Below are positions 22,641 through 30,711 of a DNA stretch of 34,120 nt, in pieces. Numbering within the stretch: position 1 is the first letter of the stretch; each line of letters starts with the position of its first letter. The DNA comes from Streptomyces sp. NBC_01549. GTDB taxonomy: Bacteria > Actinomycetota > Actinomycetes > Streptomycetales > Streptomycetaceae. The notes below the pieces were generated by a model that made no database searches, had not been told where the DNA came from, and worked only from the letters and a program-made list of their open reading frames with translations. The DNA lies in NCBI RefSeq assembly GCF_026339955.1, contig NZ_JAPEPW010000011.1:1-34120 (forward strand). The letters run 5' to 3'. The translations under genes were made by a program, and so were the position numbers.

Positions 22641-25600
22641 ACGCTCCTCCAGTTTTCCAGGGTGATGACAATGACGTCCTGCCCTATCGCGAGCACCACC
22701 GTGCCGTCCGGAGCTGCCGTGACCGAAGCGCACATGGCAGGCAGCGAGATCGTGGTGAGGGGTCGGCCGGAGGCGAGGTCGTGGACCCGTACGGTCCGGT
22801 CCTCTGCGGCGGTGATCGCGAGGAGAAGGCCCTCGAGCGTGACGGTCGTGACATCGGTCAGCGGCGCTGTGTGTCCGCCGAGCGTCCGCACGCAGTGCCC
22901 TGAGGACAGGTCCCACACGTAGGCGGTGTGGTCCCTGCACGCCGTCACCACCAGGTCCCGGCCCCCTAGCCGGGCGCCCGCGGCCGCGGACACCGCGCCT
23001 CCGCGCCCGTGCAGCACCTGAATGAGCCTGCCCGAGGCGACGTACCACACGTGGGAGGTTCCGGCTTCGTCGCTGGTCACCGCGACCGCGTGGGTGCCGA
23101 TGCGGGTCAGGACGACCGCGGTGATCGCGGCGCGGTGTCCGGTGTACTCGCAGAGTTTCTCCGCCGCCTCCAGGTCCGACACGTCCCAGACCACGGCGAC
23201 GGAATGCGGACTGCCGGTTGTCACGGCGATGATCGGATGTCCGTCCAGCGTGCCGGTCGCTACTCCTGTCACCGCCGAGCCGCGGTCCGGGAGAACGGCC
23301 ACGGCGGCACCGCTCGCGGTGTCCCAGATACGGGCGGTCCGGTCGGCGCTGCCCGTCACCGCCAAGAGTCGGTCTCCCGACCGGACGAGCGCGACTGCCG
23401 TCACCGCGGCGGTGTGCCCCCTCATCTGGGCCACCTGACGGTTCGTCCGCGCGTCCCAGACGCAGGCGGTATGGTCCTCGCCGGCCGTGACCACGACCGG
23501 TGGCTGGTCCTCCCGGGCCAGGGCGACGCTCGTGACCGTGTCGGTGTGGCCGGTGGCGGCGCGGACCGGGGACCGGGTGCCCAGGTCCCAGATCCGCACC
23601 GTGCGGTCCGAGTCGCCGCCGACGGTGACCGCCGTCAGCCGGCGCCCCACCCGCTGGACGGCGACGCCGGTCAGTGCGCCGCTGTGCCCGCGGAGCGTCG
23701 CGAACGCCTTGCCCGTCGCCACGTCCCAGACCCGCGCCGTGGTGTCCCAGGAACTAGTCACTGCGATGGCCCGGCCGTCGAAGTCGGTGAGGGCTGCGCC
23801 GGTGACCATGTTGCGGTGCCCGCGCAGCACGGCGACCTCGCTGCCACTGCGCAGGTCCCAGATACGCGCGGTCCGGTCCCACCCTGTGGTCAGGATGACC
23901 GGATCGCCGCGCAGCCGGTCGACCGCGACGCTACTCAGCGCGCCGTTGTGGCCCCGCAGGGCGCCGAGTCGGTCGCCGGTCTCGGCGTCCCACACGCGGG
24001 CCGTGCCGCGGTTGTCCGCGGTCACCAGGATCGCCCGGCTGTCCAGTTCCGTGATCGCGACGTCCGTCACCCGCGTGCGGTCGTGGGCGATGACGGTGAT
24101 CTGCTCGCCACCCATGGCGTCCCAGACGCGGACCGTGCCGTCGGCGCTCGCCGTGACGGCGAGGGGGCGTCCGGCGACGTCGGCGACGGCGGTCGCCGAC
24201 AGCCGGTCGGTGTGGCCGATGAGTGTGGAGACCGCGAGGCCCGTCGTCAGATCCCACACCTTCGCGGTCTCGTCCCAGCTCGCCGTGACGGCGAGGGGGC
24301 GTCCGGCGACGTCGGCGACGGCGGTCGCCGACAGCCGGTCGGTGTGGCCGATGAGTGTGGAGACCGCGAGGCCCGTCGTCAGATCCCACACCTTCGCGGT
24401 CTCGTCCCAGCTCGCCGTGACGGCGGCCGGCCGGCCGTTCACGGAAGCCGAGGCCACCCCGGTCAACCGGCCAGACGCGTCGTGCAGGGTGTTCAGCAGT
24501 GCCAGGGCGACGCCTCGCCCTGTCGCCCACACCGGGGCCCAACCGGACGGGCGGGCCAACCGCTCGCCCATCGCCGGCTCTGCGTGGCGTGCCGCGTCCA
24601 CGGCAAGGATCTGCCGCCGCTGATACGCCGTGAGCGGGCGGTGCACCTCGTAAGAGGCCCGGTAGACCGCCGCGACCAGGCGCGCCCAGTCGCTGCGGGC
24701 ACTGCTCAGGACGGCGTCGACGGACGCCGGATCCCCGTGCGCCAGGAACTCCATGTCGTTCAGGAGCGAGTCGACTGAGTCGGATGCCAGTGCGTGGCCG
24801 GCGGCGTGCCGTAACGCGTAGGGGTCGGCCGCCTCCCACACACGTCCGCCGTCGGGGCTGGCTGGCACCGAGTCCAACAGACTCCGCAGCACCACGGCCG
24901 CTGCGTGGGTGCTGGTCGCCGCCGCCTGCGCCTGCTGTGGTCCGCCCTGCCGGGGGCGGGCGCGCAGATGCTCGGCGAGGCCCTCGTGGAACAGCCGGTA
25001 CAGGGTGTTGCCATCGGTCTCGACGGCCTGCCGGAGGAAGAAGCGTCCCGCGTCGAGCGCCTCGCGCACGTCCTCCAGTGGCGCCGGGCCGACGCCCGTC
25101 CCAAATACGCCCGCGACGTGTGCGACGATCCGCTCCGGCATGCCCATGCCCTCCGCCCAGGCCAGCGCCGTCAGTACCGGACCGAGCCACGGATGGCTGC
25201 CGGGCCGACGCAGTTCCAGGTCCAGCAACCCGGGCAGGTCACGGGGCACTTCACGGGCCACCCGACGGGCGTCGTTGGTGTCGGTGACCACTGGGCTGTC
25301 GAGCATGTGGCGGACGTACATGCCCGCGACGAGGAACTCTCCCCACCCCAGAGGCTGTCGCCCGTCCGGCTGCCGGGCTGGCATCAACTCGTCTGCGAGG
25401 CTCTCGGCGAACGCCGCGCCGACGGCGGCTCCGTCCACCACCGCGTACGGCGTGTCGACGGCCAGCAGGTCTCCGATGTAGTGGCGGAGCGAGGCGCGCA
25501 CGCCATCGGAGTCGGCGACATCGAGGTCGATCAGTCCCCCTGCCTTCCGGGCGGCTTCCAGCAGCGGTGCGAAGCCCGGTTCGCGACGGGCACCGACCAG

Positions 25601-27073
25601 CAGCCGCACCACAGGCCAGCCGTCCAGGGTACGCGCGTTGAGCAGCGGCATCAGCAGGGCGAAGACGACGTCCGACGGCCGCTCCGCCTCGTCCAGCGCG
25701 TCGACGACCAGGGTGAAGGGGCGTGCGGCGCCGTCCTGCGCCAGCGCGAGCAACTGCTCCACGCCCCAGCCCTTGGCGGACCGGGAGACGTCACCTCCCA
25801 TCTGGCGGGCCAGCGACTCGGCGATCTCGGTCAGACTGCGCCGCCTGGCGTGCACCACGGCAAGCCGGTCGTTGGCCGCGGGCGTGTGCCGCAACCGCCA
25901 CCACAGGCCGGGTGCGCGGGCGCGCAGGCCCGGGTGAGCCGCGCACACCAGGACGCCGAGCAGTGCGGACTTGCCCACTCCGGGCTTGCCCGTCACCACG
26001 CGGAGTGGACCGCCCCCGCCGTTGCACCAGGCGGACAGGTCCGCCAGCTCCACCTCGCGTCCGTGGAAGTATCCGCGGCCCGGCACCTGGCTCAGCGCCT
26101 CGGAGCCTGCGGCACGCAGCAGGAAGTGACGGACGTCCAGGCCCTCGTCGAGGAGGGGGAAGGTCCCTTCGTCCAGACCCGCCATCTGCTCGCGGGGGCC
26201 GCGGCCGCCGTACAGCGGGTTGGGGAAGAACGGCAGGTGGTCCAACTGGTCCGCGAACGGTACCCGACTGGTGGTCACCCGCTGGTCCATGCCGTCGGTC
26301 AGGTTCATCTCGGCGACGACGCGGCTGATCTCCCGGGCCACCGCCGGCAGCGGGATGAACCGCTGGGACGGGTCCACGCGCAGGGTCGCCTCCTGGTACC
26401 TGCGCAGCACCATGGCGATGGCGCGGCTGAGCCGGAAGTCGAATGCCGGCTCGTCGGGGCCGCTGGCCGCGATCACCCAGGCGCGGCGCTCGCCTGTCTC
26501 CAGCCGCTGGTGCCACGGCAGCACGGCGGACGTGCCGGAGTAGCAGAGGTCGAGGAGGAAGAGGGTCAGAGGGCGGTCCGCGCGCGGATGGTCCTCGATC
26601 AGCGAGATCCACTGGTCCACCGCCTCATCCACGGCTTCGCCGTCCGGCCCGACGACGTACAGGCCGCCGCTTCCCGCGCGGGCGAGGAGACCATGGGCTG
26701 CGATGTGCACCACGAGGATGTCCGCCCCCGACTTCACGGCCGCGCGCAGCCGCTCTGGCAGTTCGGGGGGTTCGCCGTCCCCGCGGGACGGCCAGGCGCG
26801 GTAGCCGAACGCCGCGAGGGCCTCGGCCACGGCCGCCGAGTGCTCTGGCGCCTCGTCGAGCGGATCGAGTCCGCCGTCCAAGGGCGGCGGGCCTTCATGT
26901 CGCACCGGATCCAACGACACGCCGGCTGCCAGTACGACGCGTGTGCCGTCGGTGGCGTTGTTCCCCTCTTGCAGCCCCGTTTCCACCGCAGCAGAGTAGA
27001 ACGCGGACCCGGCCCGGGTAACCGGAACGGGCGAGTCGCCGCGGCCGGAAGCCGGACCTCGGGACTCCCGCAA
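22637..27073 (-). CDS. Caspase-like / STAND NTPase / WD40 protein
   Basis: A 1478-residue multidomain protein. A TTG at 27073 with GGAG seven bases upstream was taken as the start, although the first ~40 residues look unconserved and a later start is possible. The N-terminal caspase-like (C14) peptidase domain has LVVHIAAHG with His127 and LFLLDLCYSG with Cys177, the expected dyad. A STAND/AAA NTPase follows: VVTGKPGVGKSA (Walker A 362-369) and TLVVDALDEAE (Asp458, Asp461/Glu462). A helical linker leads to about 13 WD40 units from roughly residue 865 to the end, enough for two seven-bladed propellers. In known relatives the repeats sense a ligand, the NTPase oligomerises, and the caspase cleaves proteins, giving regulated cell death. 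It is the first gene of a coupled pair with a serine hydrolase, which points to a defence-like or cell-death module. Confidence 0.85.
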   Translation of the reverse strand: MRESRGPASGRGDSPVPVTRAGSAFYSAAVETGLQEGNNATDGTRVVLAAGVSLDPVRHEGPPPLDGGLDPLDEAPEHSAAVAEALAAFGYRAWPSRGDGEPPELPERLRAAVKSGADILVVHIAAHGLLARAGSGGLYVVGPDGEAVDEAVDQWISLIEDHPRADRPLTLFLLDLCYSGTSAVLPWHQRLETGERRAWVIAASGPDEPAFDFRLSRAIAMVLRRYQEATLRVDPSQRFIPLPAVAREISRVVAEMNLTDGMDQRVTTSRVPFADQLDHLPFFPNPLYGGRGPREQMAGLDEGTFPLLDEGLDVRHFLLRAAGSEALSQVPGRGYFHGREVELADLSAWCNGGGGPLRVVTGKPGVGKSALLGVLVCAAHPGLRARAPGLWWRLRHTPAANDRLAVVHARRRSLTEIAESLARQMGGDVSRSAKGWGVEQLLALAQDGAARPFTLVVDALDEAERPSDVVFALLMPLLNARTLDGWPVVRLLVGARREPGFAPLLEAARKAGGLIDLDVADSDGVRASLRHYIGDLLAVDTPYAVVDGAAVGAAFAESLADELMPARQPDGRQPLGWGEFLVAGMYVRHMLDSPVVTDTNDARRVAREVPRDLPGLLDLELRRPGSHPWLGPVLTALAWAEGMGMPERIVAHVAGVFGTGVGPAPLEDVREALDAGRFFLRQAVETDGNTLYRLFHEGLAEHLRARPRQGGPQQAQAAATSTHAAAVVLRSLLDSVPASPDGGRVWEAADPYALRHAAGHALASDSVDSLLNDMEFLAHGDPASVDAVLSSARSDWARLVAAVYRASYEVHRPLTAYQRRQILAVDAARHAEPAMGERLARPSGWAPVWATGRGVALALLNTLHDASGRLTGVASASVNGRPAAVTASWDETAKVWDLTTGLAVSTLIGHTDRLSATAVADVAGRPLAVTASWDETAKVWDLTTGLAVSTLIGHTDRLSATAVADVAGRPLAVTASADGTVRVWDAMGGEQITVIAHDRTRVTDVAITELDSRAILVTADNRGTARVWDAETGDRLGALRGHNGALSSVAVDRLRGDPVILTTGWDRTARIWDLRSGSEVAVLRGHRNMVTGAALTDFDGRAIAVTSSWDTTARVWDVATGKAFATLRGHSGALTGVAVQRVGRRLTAVTVGGDSDRTVRIWDLGTRSPVRAATGHTDTVTSVALAREDQPPVVVTAGEDHTACVWDARTNRQVAQMRGHTAAVTAVALVRSGDRLLAVTGSADRTARIWDTASGAAVAVLPDRGSAVTGVATGTLDGHPIIAVTTGSPHSVAVVWDVSDLEAAEKLCEYTGHRAAITAVVLTRIGTHAVAVTSDEAGTSHVWYVASGRLIQVLHGRGGAVSAAAGARLGGRDLVVTACRDHTAYVWDLSSGHCVRTLGGHTAPLTDVTTVTLEGLLLAITAAEDRTVRVHDLASGRPLTTISLPAMCASVTAAPDGTVVLAIGQDVIVITLENWRSV
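24147..24410 (-). repeat. Exact tandem 132-bp duplication inside the WD40 region
   Basis: Positions 24147-24278 and 24279-24410 read as identical 132-bp units (44 codons), each encoding one blade with the motif ASWDETAKVWDLTTG. The next unit diverges after about 15 bases. Identity at synonymous sites indicates a very recent duplication or gene conversion. Confidence 0.8.
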
Positions 27074-27102
27074 GGTGGATCTCCGCCCACGTCACACGAT
27101 TT

Positions 27103-27222
27103 GAGGCAGCTCAGAGGAAGCGTCATCCTGCGGGTGCTCTTCAGCACTCGGGGGAGGTGGACGTGGAGGTGCTCGACTTCGACATCACGCCCCCGTTCGC
27201 GAAGTGCTCGGGCAAAGAGTAG
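27103..27222 (+). pseudogene. Orphan C-terminal fragment on the plus strand
   Basis: One frame ends with a coding-like tail, HSGEVDVEVLDFDITPPFAKCSGKE, then TAG at 27220-27222. Its third-position GC is strong, but it has no start and no recognisable upstream part. It directly precedes the 27223 hairpin, as a gene end precedes its terminator. Probably the relic of a lost gene; identity unknown. Confidence 0.3.
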
Positions 27223-27264
27223 GGCCCCCGGTGCCGCCCTTGATGAGGGGCGGCACCGGGGGCC
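27223..27264. terminator. Strong bidirectional hairpin
   Basis: A perfect 17-bp stem (27223-27239 with 27248-27264, GGCCCCCGGTGCCGCCC and complement) and an 8-base loop. It lies downstream of the minus-strand gene ending at 27347 and just after the orphan plus-strand tail, so it can serve either direction. A related GGGGGCCTGGTCGTGCTG flank recurs at 28809. Confidence 0.75.
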
Positions 27265-27346
27265 TGGTCGTGCTGTGTCGGTGGTCAGCTCTGGAGTGTG
27301 GGGCGAGGTCGCCGACCCCGCCGGAAGGCCGGCTCGCCCCCCGCAC

Positions 27347-28405
27347 TCAGACCTCCATCCCGCCTCCGAGGGTGCCCGGGTGCGCGGGGTAGGCGACATC
27401 CAAGGCGTGCATGAGGGACATGTAGCGACCCAATTCCGCGGCCCAGTCAGGCTCGGTCAGGTACTGGACTGTGTTGATGAGGGCGACGGCGGCCAAGCCG
27501 GGTGCCCCCTCTGGTGTGATGCCACCGGAAACGGCCCACTGCCGCCACATCACATCTCCCGTCAGCAGGGCGAGGATCTGCGGCTCGGCCGAGGAGCGCC
27601 GCAGCAGGTCGTGAAGGGCGCCGGTCGCCAACGTGCAGGTGTGCACGGCGTGGCATAGGTTCCGGTCGTCGGCCGTCTCGACGGTGCGCACCATGCCGGG
27701 AAGGCCCTGAGCCCACGGGGACTGTGCCAGCAGGTCGGTCCCAGCGAGCTCGGCTTGTCGGTGCTCCTCACGCATTCGCTCGATCATCTCGGTGTGGTTC
27801 GGCATGGCCTGTTCCAGCGCTTCCAGCAGCTCCTCGCTCCCGAGGTCGGCGGCGCCGCCGAGCAGCAGCCGGGCGCCGGGGTCCATCAGGGCCCGGTGGA
27901 AGACGTTCGGAAGGGCGCCCGGCGAGCGGGGCAGTTCGAGCCCGGCTTCGGCAGCGTGGGCGCGCAGAGTCTCGTCCAGGTCCCGCCGCGGCAAGCGGCG
28001 ATTCCTCAGCATCCTCGTGGCTGCGGCCCGTCTGGCCTTGAACGCCCGGTCGGAGTTCCCAGTGGGGATCTTGTCGACGCCCGCCCGCGCCAGCGGCCGC
28101 TTCAGACTCGCGACCAGGTCCGTCCGCAGCCGCTGGGCGCCGTCAGGGGTGGCGTCGGCGGCCCACAAGTGCCACCCGATCCACCCCATGCCGCGGCCCT
28201 GCCGCGCGGTGATCGCCAAGTGCAGGGCCCGACGCAGGATGTGGGGCTGGATGGTGGGGGAGTCGGGCTCGAACCAGGCCGAGGGCTTGGGAAGCCAGCT
28301 GTTTTGTTGCCAGCGCTCCACTTGCGTCGGGGTGGCCTTGAGCCCGTGCTCCTTGAGGGCCCGGACCAGGGCAAGGTGGGCGGTGGACGGCTACGTGCGT
28401 GCCAT
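27347..28405 (-). pseudogene. HTH-type hypothetical protein interrupted by TAG at codon 5
   Basis: ATG 28405 follows an ideal GGAGG at eight bases, but the fifth codon is TAG (28393-28391). After it the frame stays open for 347 codons. It begins STAHLALVRALKEHGLKATPTQVERWQQNSWLPKP, a helix-turn-helix-like segment seen at the N-terminus of some Streptomyces proteins. The rest is a helical protein of about 300 residues without recognised motifs. A GTG at 28321 could restart translation but would remove part of the HTH. The gene starts two bases after the stop of the small membrane-protein gene, so they formed an operon. Either the gene is disabled by a nonsense mutation, or the base is a sequencing error, or MART is a tiny upstream ORF. 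Confidence 0.6.
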
Positions 28406-28407
28406 GG

Positions 28408-28575
28408 TCAATTCCTCCGGTCCTGGCTGCCGATGGTCAGGACGGAGTACAGGGCGACGGCAGTTCCAACCGCACTCGCCCATGCCTCGCTCTGCGCGGC
28501 TGCGACGGCGGCGACCGTCACCAGGAGCAGCACGGACAAGCGCGGGCCGGCGCCTCCGCCGGGGTTGGTGTTCAC
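28408..28575 (-). CDS. Small single-pass membrane protein
   Basis: A 55-residue protein with GTG start at 28575 and an AAAGGGA site upstream. It has a Gly/Pro-rich N-terminus, a hydrophobic segment LSVLLLVTVAAVAAA, a short polar turn, then a second hydrophobic stretch (AWASAVGTAVALYSVLTIG) and a charged end. It is the first gene of an operon with the interrupted HTH-type gene (2-base gap). Similar small membrane ORFs occur near transfer and replication genes of Streptomyces plasmids, but I cannot name the family. Confidence 0.5.
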   Translation of the reverse strand: MNTNPGGGAGPRLSVLLLVTVAAVAAAQSEAWASAVGTAVALYSVLTIGSQDRRN

Positions 28576-29616
28576 GTACGTGGTCCCTTTCGTGAGGTCC
28601 TGCTGCCGGGTGGCCCGGCAGTGCAGCCCGACCGCGTGGATCCGGTGCGGTGCCGCACCTCTAGGAGCCCACGACGTCTCTCGCGAGATGCAGGAAACTT
28701 CGCGGGGTTGCCGTCCGTCACGGCGCTGCCGCTCCCTCATGTAGGCCATTGACCAGGGGTGAAGCCGGTCAGGCCGGAGTGCTCCAGAAACGCGAAAAGG
28801 CCCCCCCCGGGGGCCTGGTCGTGCTGGTGGGCGGTCAGCTCTTGGGTGTGGGGCGGCGGATCACGGGTCGGTCGACGTGGAGGTGGACCCGTCGACAACC
28901 AGATGAAGTACCGGCTCTTCTCGCTCACCCTGGACGAGAAGCGCACCGACAAGCTGGAGACCGAGGACCGCCCTGTGCCCGACTGATGGCCCTCATGGAA
29001 GGGAGTCCGCTAAGACCGCACCGCACAGCGGCCAGCATTCCCACGGTGCGATGGGGAGCCGGAACGAGCAGCTCTGGCCATGGAGAGGGCACGCGGGTAC
29101 GTGATTTCTGAGAACGCCATCAGCCCCTCGTGCCGCCTCCAGGCCAGCGGTTGTGCCGCCGAGGGGAGACAGGCCGTTACTCGGGTGCTCTCGTTTCCGG
29201 GGTAGATAGCGGTACGGAGTCGGTGAAGACCGGCATGCCGAGTTCGACCAGCTGAGGTCAGCCATCAGCAGGGGCCCGCTGGAGGCTGCTGAGCTTGGCC
29301 ATCGCGGCATCGAAGCTGACCTGAAGGCGTGTCCCTCCGTAGTCCGGTCAACGACTCGGTGCTTGCCGCCTGTTCTCTCGCCTATTGCGAGCTGTTGCTT
29401 CCAATATCCCGCCGAGTACCGGTCTCAGCCGTGCCCGCAGCCGGTGCACCTGTAGCGGCCCTGTTCGGCGGACCGGGACAGGTTCGAACAGCAGCACGTT
29501 CTCGCACGCAGCTCAGTCACGGGAAAGAGCGAGCCGGGCTGAGGCCGGGAACCGGAAGAAGGGCCGGAGCCCATGGGCGGTTTCTAGGGTTCGGCCCTCC
29601 ATCATGCGTACATCGA
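28576..29616. other. Gene-poor stretch with relics
   Basis: About 1 kb with no complete gene. It holds short palindromes upstream of the small membrane-protein gene (GGTGCGG-tg-CCGCACC at 28644-28659; TCTCGCGAGA at 28679-28688), a minus-strand hairpin (28798-28816), and a plus-strand coding-like tail, NQMKYRLFSLTLDEKRTDKLE through PVPD and stop at 28986. A segment around 28809-28860 resembles 27258-27310. From 29000 to 29600 I see no frame with convincing codon bias. Confidence 0.45.
28798..28816 (-). terminator. Hairpin with T-run on the minus strand
   Basis: AGGCCCCC (28798-28805) and GGGGGCCT (28809-28816) form an 8-bp stem with a 3-base loop. On the minus strand it is followed directly by TTTT-type sequence (the plus-strand AAAA at 28795-28798). 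This would end a minus-strand transcript coming from higher coordinates, but no intact gene precedes it, so the gene it served seems lost. Confidence 0.5.
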
Positions 29617-29838
29617 TCAGGCGGCGCCGGACGCGGCCTCGCCGTGGATCAGACCGATGACCTCGACCAGCTGCGTGGCGACCTCGGCATCGTCGGAGGG
29701 GTGCGTCTCAGCGAAACGGACCACGGAACCGGCGATGGACGGCTTGGCGTCCTCCAGCACCCTGGCGCCGACGATGCCCGCGGCCTTGCGGGTCGCCTTC
29801 TGCGCCCAGACGCCGCCGAACTGGCCGCGCTCAACGAG
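29617..29838 (-). pseudogene. Orphan C-terminal gene fragment, unidentified
   Basis: On the minus strand one frame has clear protein character and strong GC3: VERGQFGGVWAQKATRKAAG, IVGARVLEDAKPSIAGSVVR, FAETHPSDDAEVATQLVEVI, and GLIHGEAASGAA before TGA at 29617. No start codon or upstream domain is evident, and the region between it and the tetR end is only a terminator hairpin. It looks like the last ~73 residues of a helical protein. I do not recognise it. Confidence 0.4.
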
Positions 29839-29847
29839 TGATCGGGC

Positions 29848-29870
29848 GCTCCCGCGTGTCTTCCGGGAGC
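29848..29870 (-). terminator. Hairpin downstream of the tetR gene
   Basis: GCTCCCG (29848-29854) and CGGGAGC (29864-29870) form a 7-bp stem with a 9-base loop, 20 bases past the stop of the minus-strand regulator gene. Confidence 0.45.
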
Positions 29871-29889
29871 AGGGAGTGTTCCTGGCCTG

Positions 29890-30543
29890 TCACTCAGTAG
29901 GGCTCGGAGCCTCCGGTGCCGGGAGCAGGCGTCGCAGCAGGGACTCCTCCAGCTCGATCAGGACGTCTTCGCTGCCGGCGACGGGGCTCGGCAGGCTACG
30001 CCACAGGACGAGCTGGCCGTGCAGGGCGGTCCACAGGTGGATGCCCAAGTCCTGCGCCTCCGCCCGACGGTCGGGGGCTGCTTCGGTGAGGTAGGCGTCG
30101 GCCGTATCGGTCCACGCCTGGAGCACGGTGCCGATGGGGTGGTCGGCGGAGGGATGGTGCTGGGGCTCGTATTCCAGGCTGAACATCAGTCGGTAGCGGC
30201 GGGGCTTGTCGATGGCGAACCTGCGGTAGGCCGTGACGGTGGCCCGCGCGCGCGCCCACGGGTCCGCGCCTGCGGCGGCGGCCGACTCGCCGGCCTCCCT
30301 CATCGCGACGGCCAGTGCGCGGTAGGTGGCGTCGAGGACGGTGGAGACCAGGTCGGCCTTGTCCTTGAAGTGCCGGTAGACGCTGGGCGCGGAGATGCCG
30401 ACCTCGCGGGCGACTCCGCGCAGGGAGAGCGCGTCCTCGCGGCCCGTCTCCTCCAGGATGCGGGTCGCCGCGTCGAGGATCTCCTGCCGCAGCCGCTCGC
30501 CCTCGCCCCGCACATTGGGCACCCGCTTGACCTGCGACTTCAT
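29890..30543 (-). CDS. TetR/AcrR-family transcriptional regulator
   Basis: A 217-residue repressor with ATG at 30543 and GAGGAGGAGG upstream. The N-terminal HTH is typical: RLRQEILDAATRILEE, then SLRGVAREVGISAPSVYRHFKDKADLVSTVL. The C-terminal ligand-binding part includes AIDKPRRYRLMFSLEY, the pattern of the TetR WHG-type C-terminal domain. It is divergent from the P450 operon across a 168-bp gap holding two CTAAC/GTTAG-type palindromes, so it very probably represses that operon and itself, released by the P450 substrate or product. The ligand is unknown. Confidence 0.9.
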   Translation of the reverse strand: MKSQVKRVPNVRGEGERLRQEILDAATRILEETGREDALSLRGVAREVGISAPSVYRHFKDKADLVSTVLDATYRALAVAMREAGESAAAAGADPWARARATVTAYRRFAIDKPRRYRLMFSLEYEPQHHPSADHPIGTVLQAWTDTADAYLTEAAPDRRAEAQDLGIHLWTALHGQLVLWRSLPSPVAGSEDVLIELEESLLRRLLPAPEAPSPTE

Positions 30544-30632
30544 GGCCTCCTCCTCGCTGCCCGCAGCAGCCTACCGACCCTCGTGCGCCCCGCCTTCAAC
30601 GGTCGGCGCTTCGTCACGTCCGACGTGGGGGC

Positions 30633-30689
30633 TTGACGATTCCTCGATTAACACTGTTAGTCTAACAATGCTTCGACTAACAGCGTTAG
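30633..30689 (+). promoter_or_regulatory. P450 operon promoter and TetR operators
   Basis: Two related inverted repeats lie in the divergent gap: TAACA-c-TGTTA at 30649-30659 and CTAAC-agc-GTTAG at 30677-30689, with a further CTAACA at 30662. A TTGACG at 30633-30638, followed 17 bases later by GTTAGT, is a plausible -35/-10 pair, and the first operator covers the -10. The A/T-rich palindromes stand out sharply from the GC-rich surroundings. Confidence 0.7.
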
Positions 30690-30711
30690 CCAATGTTGGA
30701 AAGGCACAGCC

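Noticed and set aside
24010..24021. GTTGTCCGCGG half-site of the par palindrome inside the WD40 gene
   Set aside because: Only one arm is present, and the sequence follows a WD40 codon pattern; taken as chance.
23009..24778. Second long plus-strand frame opposite the WD40 repeats
   Set aside because: The translation repeats only because the WD40 DNA repeats; it has no start signal or domain of its own.
24905..27658. Long open frame on the plus strand opposite the caspase-STAND-WD40 gene
   Set aside because: It lies antisense to a gene with clear motifs, its translation is low-complexity and motif-free, and long antisense frames are expected in DNA of this GC content.
29480..29495. GGTTCGAA resembling a tRNA T-loop
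   Set aside because: No acceptor, D or anticodon stems could be placed around it.
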